From contig NZ_QFFZ01000003.1 of NCBI RefSeq assembly GCF_004369225.1, positions 1 to 64,000 of the forward strand: a stretch of 64,000 nt of DNA, given 5' to 3'. The notes beneath the pieces are model-generated. The model searched no databases, had not been told where the DNA came from, and saw nothing but the letters and a program-made list of their open reading frames with translations. Positions within the stretch are counted from its first letter, which is position 1, and every line of letters starts with the position of its first letter. Below are positions 61,436 to 64,000 of this stretch, in pieces. The stretch comes from Pelotomaculum propionicicum. Its GTDB lineage: Bacteria; Bacillota; Desulfotomaculia; Desulfotomaculales; Pelotomaculaceae. The translations under genes were made by a program, and so were the position numbers.

Positions 61436-63676
61436 CTAAAGCACCTGCCTTCTTCTTGCTTTCGGGTCGGTGATCCTTTCCACATACCCCAGGGAAAGGG
61501 CCAGCAACCACGAAATGCAAAAGTACAGCACCGCCACCATAACCAGCGGGAAAAAGGCATCAAAGGTGCGGCTGCGGATAATGTCGCTGGCCTTGGTCAA
61601 ATCCTGCACGGCGATGTATCCCACCACAGAAGTCATCTTCACCAGGGAAATAAATTCCCCTTTATAGACCGGCAGAATTTGTCTTACCGCTTGGGGCAGG
61701 ACGATGTAGAGAAAAGTTTGCGCTTTGGTAAATCCCATGGCAATGCCGGCTTCGGTTTGCCCTTTGTCCACACCCTCGATCCCTGTTCGAAACATCTCGG
61801 AGACATAGGCCGCGAAATTCATGCCGAAGGCGACCACCGCAACGATAATCGGATCAATATTCACCGAAGCGAACACCACATAGAATATGATCATCAATAG
61901 GACCAGCACAGGAGTGCCGCGCAGAATGGAGATATAGACTTTGGCCGGCTGCTGGAGCGCCTTGTTTCGTGACATGCGCATAAAGCAGACCAGTCCGCCG
62001 AGCATAGTGCCGAAGGCAGTCGCCAGTACGGAGATGACGGCCGTGGTTTTCAACCCGTCCAAAATCAGCAAATAGCGGTTTTCCAGAATAATGTTGTTGT
62101 GAAAACTGGCGGCAATCCTTGGCAGAAAGGACGTGCCCGTCCCGGCCGCCTCCTTGCCGTCATATGCCGCGATATTTTGCTTTAAGGCAATGACAGCTGT
62201 TTTGAATTCCATGTAGGGGGCGGAAAAATCGATTTGCTTTTGCCTTTCTTCGGTAATGGCGATGCCGTCGGCAATCATGTCGACTTTCCCGGAGGCGAGG
62301 GCCGCCACCAGGGAGGAAAACTCCATGGTCATGATTTTCAGCCTCAATCCCTCGTGCCGGGCAAACCGTTGCAGCATTTCAATATCGAAACCCACGTATT
62401 CCCCATTCATATACGCCACATAAGGCAAATCCCCCACCGCAACCCCCAAAACAATTTCTTCCCCGGTCTCAGGGTTTTTAAATTCAGGCATTTCCGCTTT
62501 TTCGGGATCATTTTCAAACCAGCGCCGGTACATCTCATCGTAAGTGCCGTCCGCCCCGGCTGTTTTTAAATAATTGTTAAACCTCTCCCGCAGCGCCGGA
62601 TTGTTTTTATTAAACCCTACGCCAAGGGGTCTAGTCAGCGCTTCATCCGTGAGGATCCCCAATTCCGGATTGCTCTTCAACATTACCTTAGCCGATGTTA
62701 AATCAAGAAAAGCCACGTCGGCCTTTCGGTTTTTCAAAGCCAGGATCATGTCGGCCGTGCTGTCAAATCGCATAATCTCCGCCTTTGGATAGTGACTTGC
62801 CACAAAAGCGTCATGAATGGTTCCCGTATATACCGCCACCCTCTTGCCGTCTATATCATCCAGTGACGCCATTTTGCCGCTGTTTGCCTTCGCCCCCGGG
62901 GCCTTTTTGACCAGCATCACCTGGGCGCTGGCAAAAACCGGCTGGCTGAAATTGATTGATTTTTTGCGCTCCTCGGTAGGAGCCATGCTGATTGCCAAAT
63001 CCACTTTGCCTGATTGCAGGGCCGGGATCAATGCTAAAAACTTCATGTCCGAGAACTCAACCGGCCTGCCCAGCTTGATCCCGATGCGGCGTGCAAGTTC
63101 GCCGTCATAGCCCGTGATTCTTCCATTTTCATCAGTAAAGCAAAAAGGCTCCCGGGCGGCGTTTACGCCGATTTTCAAAATTGCCCCATCTGTGGGCACA
63201 GCAAGATCAACTTGTTCATAAGGGGACAAGTCTTCTTTGAACCAGCGTCTCTTCATATCTTCCAATGTCCCGTCGCCTTTTAGCTCTGCAATAATCTTGT
63301 CTACTGCCGCAAGCAGCTCATCATTGCCCTTTCTCACCCCGACGGCCATGTCCTCTTTTTCCACCGGTTCGGGCAGATACCACATTTCCGGATTGTGTTT
63401 CGCCACATTCATTGCGTTCGAATATGCCAGAATCACCGCCTCAATCTGCCCGGATTTCAATGCGGCCACGGCGTCCATGACATCATCAAAGCTTTTGATG
63501 TCCGCGTTGGGGAACCTGGCCCTGGCCAGTTGCTCCCCGGTGGTGCCGGTCATGACACCGATTCTCGCCTCACCGGCGTCTTCCAGTTTCGTAATCACTT
63601 TTTCAGACTTGCCGCATCCCGCCGGAATAACAGCCATCATTAAACAGATAAAAACCAAAACAGCAGCCTTTTTCAT
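61436..63676 (-). CDS. Amino-acid ABC transporter: lobes of two binding proteins fused to the permease
   Basis: A 746-aa protein. It has a signal/lipoprotein segment (1-21, PAGC with Cys21), then a solitary C-terminal SBP lobe (about 28-148, ending DMKRRWF) and a complete SBP_bac_3 domain (about 166-392, ending EMYRRWF). A solitary N-terminal SBP lobe follows (about 407-500, EERQKQIDFSAPY) and finally a HisM/GlnP-type permease (about 535-735, EAGIAMG coupling loop at 642-648). The first and last half lobes could together form a second, interrupted binding domain. Fused SBP-permeases exist in Firmicutes (GlnP), but this order is odd. ATG 63676 follows GGGGGTG; the STAS gene ends 30 bases before. 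Polar amino acids are the likely substrates. Confidence 0.9.
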   Translation of the reverse strand: MKKAAVLVFICLMMAVIPAGCGKSEKVITKLEDAGEARIGVMTGTTGEQLARARFPNADIKSFDDVMDAVAALKSGQIEAVILAYSNAMNVAKHNPEMWYLPEPVEKEDMAVGVRKGNDELLAAVDKIIAELKGDGTLEDMKRRWFKEDLSPYEQVDLAVPTDGAILKIGVNAAREPFCFTDENGRITGYDGELARRIGIKLGRPVEFSDMKFLALIPALQSGKVDLAISMAPTEERKKSINFSQPVFASAQVMLVKKAPGAKANSGKMASLDDIDGKRVAVYTGTIHDAFVASHYPKAEIMRFDSTADMILALKNRKADVAFLDLTSAKVMLKSNPELGILTDEALTRPLGVGFNKNNPALRERFNNYLKTAGADGTYDEMYRRWFENDPEKAEMPEFKNPETGEEIVLGVAVGDLPYVAYMNGEYVGFDIEMLQRFARHEGLRLKIMTMEFSSLVAALASGKVDMIADGIAITEERQKQIDFSAPYMEFKTAVIALKQNIAAYDGKEAAGTGTSFLPRIAASFHNNIILENRYLLILDGLKTTAVISVLATAFGTMLGGLVCFMRMSRNKALQQPAKVYISILRGTPVLVLLMIIFYVVFASVNIDPIIVAVVAFGMNFAAYVSEMFRTGIEGVDKGQTEAGIAMGFTKAQTFLYIVLPQAVRQILPVYKGEFISLVKMTSVVGYIAVQDLTKASDIIRSRTFDAFFPLVMVAVLYFCISWLLALSLGYVERITDPKARRRQVL

Positions 63677-63706
63677 TAAATCACCCCCTGCCGGTTGAAG
63701 ACAGTG

Positions 63707-64000
63707 TCAATTTTCATGCGCGGCGCTGGCCACATCGGCAAAAATGGGCAGGAAAATGTCAAAACCGGAAATGCGAATAACCTCCTCCACAAATCCGCTT
63801 AAGCTGCAGAGGACCAGGTCGCCCCCGTTGGCCCGGAGTTTTTTGGCCATGCTCAAAATACACCGTAATCCTGCGCTGCTGATATATTCCAGCTTACTAA
63901 AATCAAGAATAATCTTGCCTTTAGAGCCGGTCAGACAGGCGGCGCACTCCCGCTCAAATCCGGGCGCCGTGTTGGTATCCAGTCTTCCTGCCGCTTTAAC
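63707..64000 (-). CDS. STAS-domain anti-anti-sigma factor-like protein (5' end outside the window)
   Basis: The C-terminal 97 residues of an open frame entering from beyond 64000. It reads GRLDTNTAPGFE, then KIILDFSKLEYISSAGLRCIL, then LVLCSLSGFVEEVIRISGFD and ends AHEN. This is the STAS fold of SpoIIAA/RsbV-type proteins, with the phosphorylatable serine in SSAGLR. It is upstream in the same operon as the SBP-permease and the ABC ATPase with RsbW-like end, only 30 bases away. It would bind an RsbW-like kinase in the partner-switching scheme. The start codon and any genes before it are not visible. Confidence 0.88.
   Translation of the reverse strand, partial: VKAAGRLDTNTAPGFERECAACLTGSKGKIILDFSKLEYISSAGLRCILSMAKKLRANGGDLVLCSLSGFVEEVIRISGFDIFLPIFADVASAAHEN

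Noticed and set aside
1-64000. tRNA, rRNA or tmRNA genes
   Set aside because: Read for conserved tRNA and rRNA segments on both strands in the gaps; none was seen. A covariance-model scan was not possible here.

Overview
The window looks like the chromosome of an anaerobic, spore-forming, meso-DAP, diderm-free Firmicute of the Desulfotomaculum/Pelotomaculum type (Peptococcaceae or Desulfotomaculaceae; inferred from gene content and synteny, not from a database search). It carries a complete division/cell-wall (dcw) cluster joined to the sporulation genes spoIIGA-sigE-sigG, an oxygen-sensitive class III ribonucleotide reductase with its activase, a selenocysteine-containing SelD, GerP-type spore proteins and FeoAB. 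No rRNA, tRNA, CRISPR array or insertion-sequence transposase was seen.

Layout. 1-12 kb: an HtrA-like protease, a frameshifted cysteine-cluster protein, a PadR regulator with an iron-sulfur-flavoprotein/SCP2 fusion, a membrane protein, a leftward glcF-glcD-like pair, a deacetylase, an MFS transporter and a GH18 protein. 12-22.6 kb: FeoAB behind a Fur box, a DacF-type carboxypeptidase, a Fur-family regulator, a GH57-GT4 fusion, a conserved unknown, a short MetE-like protein and a PHP phosphatase. 22.8-45.2 kb: mraZ-rsmH-ftsL-spoVD-murE-murF-mraY-murD-ftsW-murG-murC-murB-murA-ftsQ-(DUF881)x2-sbp-ftsA-ftsZ, interrupted after murA by three inverted 44-47 aa YjcZ-like genes that were too short for routine gene calling. 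45.2-50.2 kb: selD (UGA at codon 26) and a leftward island of GerPC-like, four GerPA/PF-like and two Hsp20-like spore proteins, wedged between ftsZ and spoIIGA. 50.2-53.4 kb: spoIIGA-sigE, sigG with a very good sigma-F promoter, and a YlmC/YmxH protein. 53.5-58.6 kb: nrdR-nrdD-nrdG under paired NrdR boxes, then ddl, whose 3' end runs into the 3' half of a SagD-type YcaO gene. 58.7-64 kb: a secreted multidomain protein with a chagasin-like end, and a leftward operon running off the window edge.

The most unusual locus is that last operon (60.3-64 kb, minus strand): a STAS anti-anti-sigma protein, an amino-acid-type ABC binding protein/permease whose binding lobes are arranged C-(N-C)-N, and an ABC ATPase with a C-terminal RsbW-like ATPase fold that seems to have lost catalytic residues. 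I read it as a candidate transporter coupled to partner-switching regulation. Intergenic space is rich in palindromic repeats of several families. Their arms are built from short repeated words, they mostly sit between co-directional genes, and two of them supply the stop codon of the neighbouring gene.
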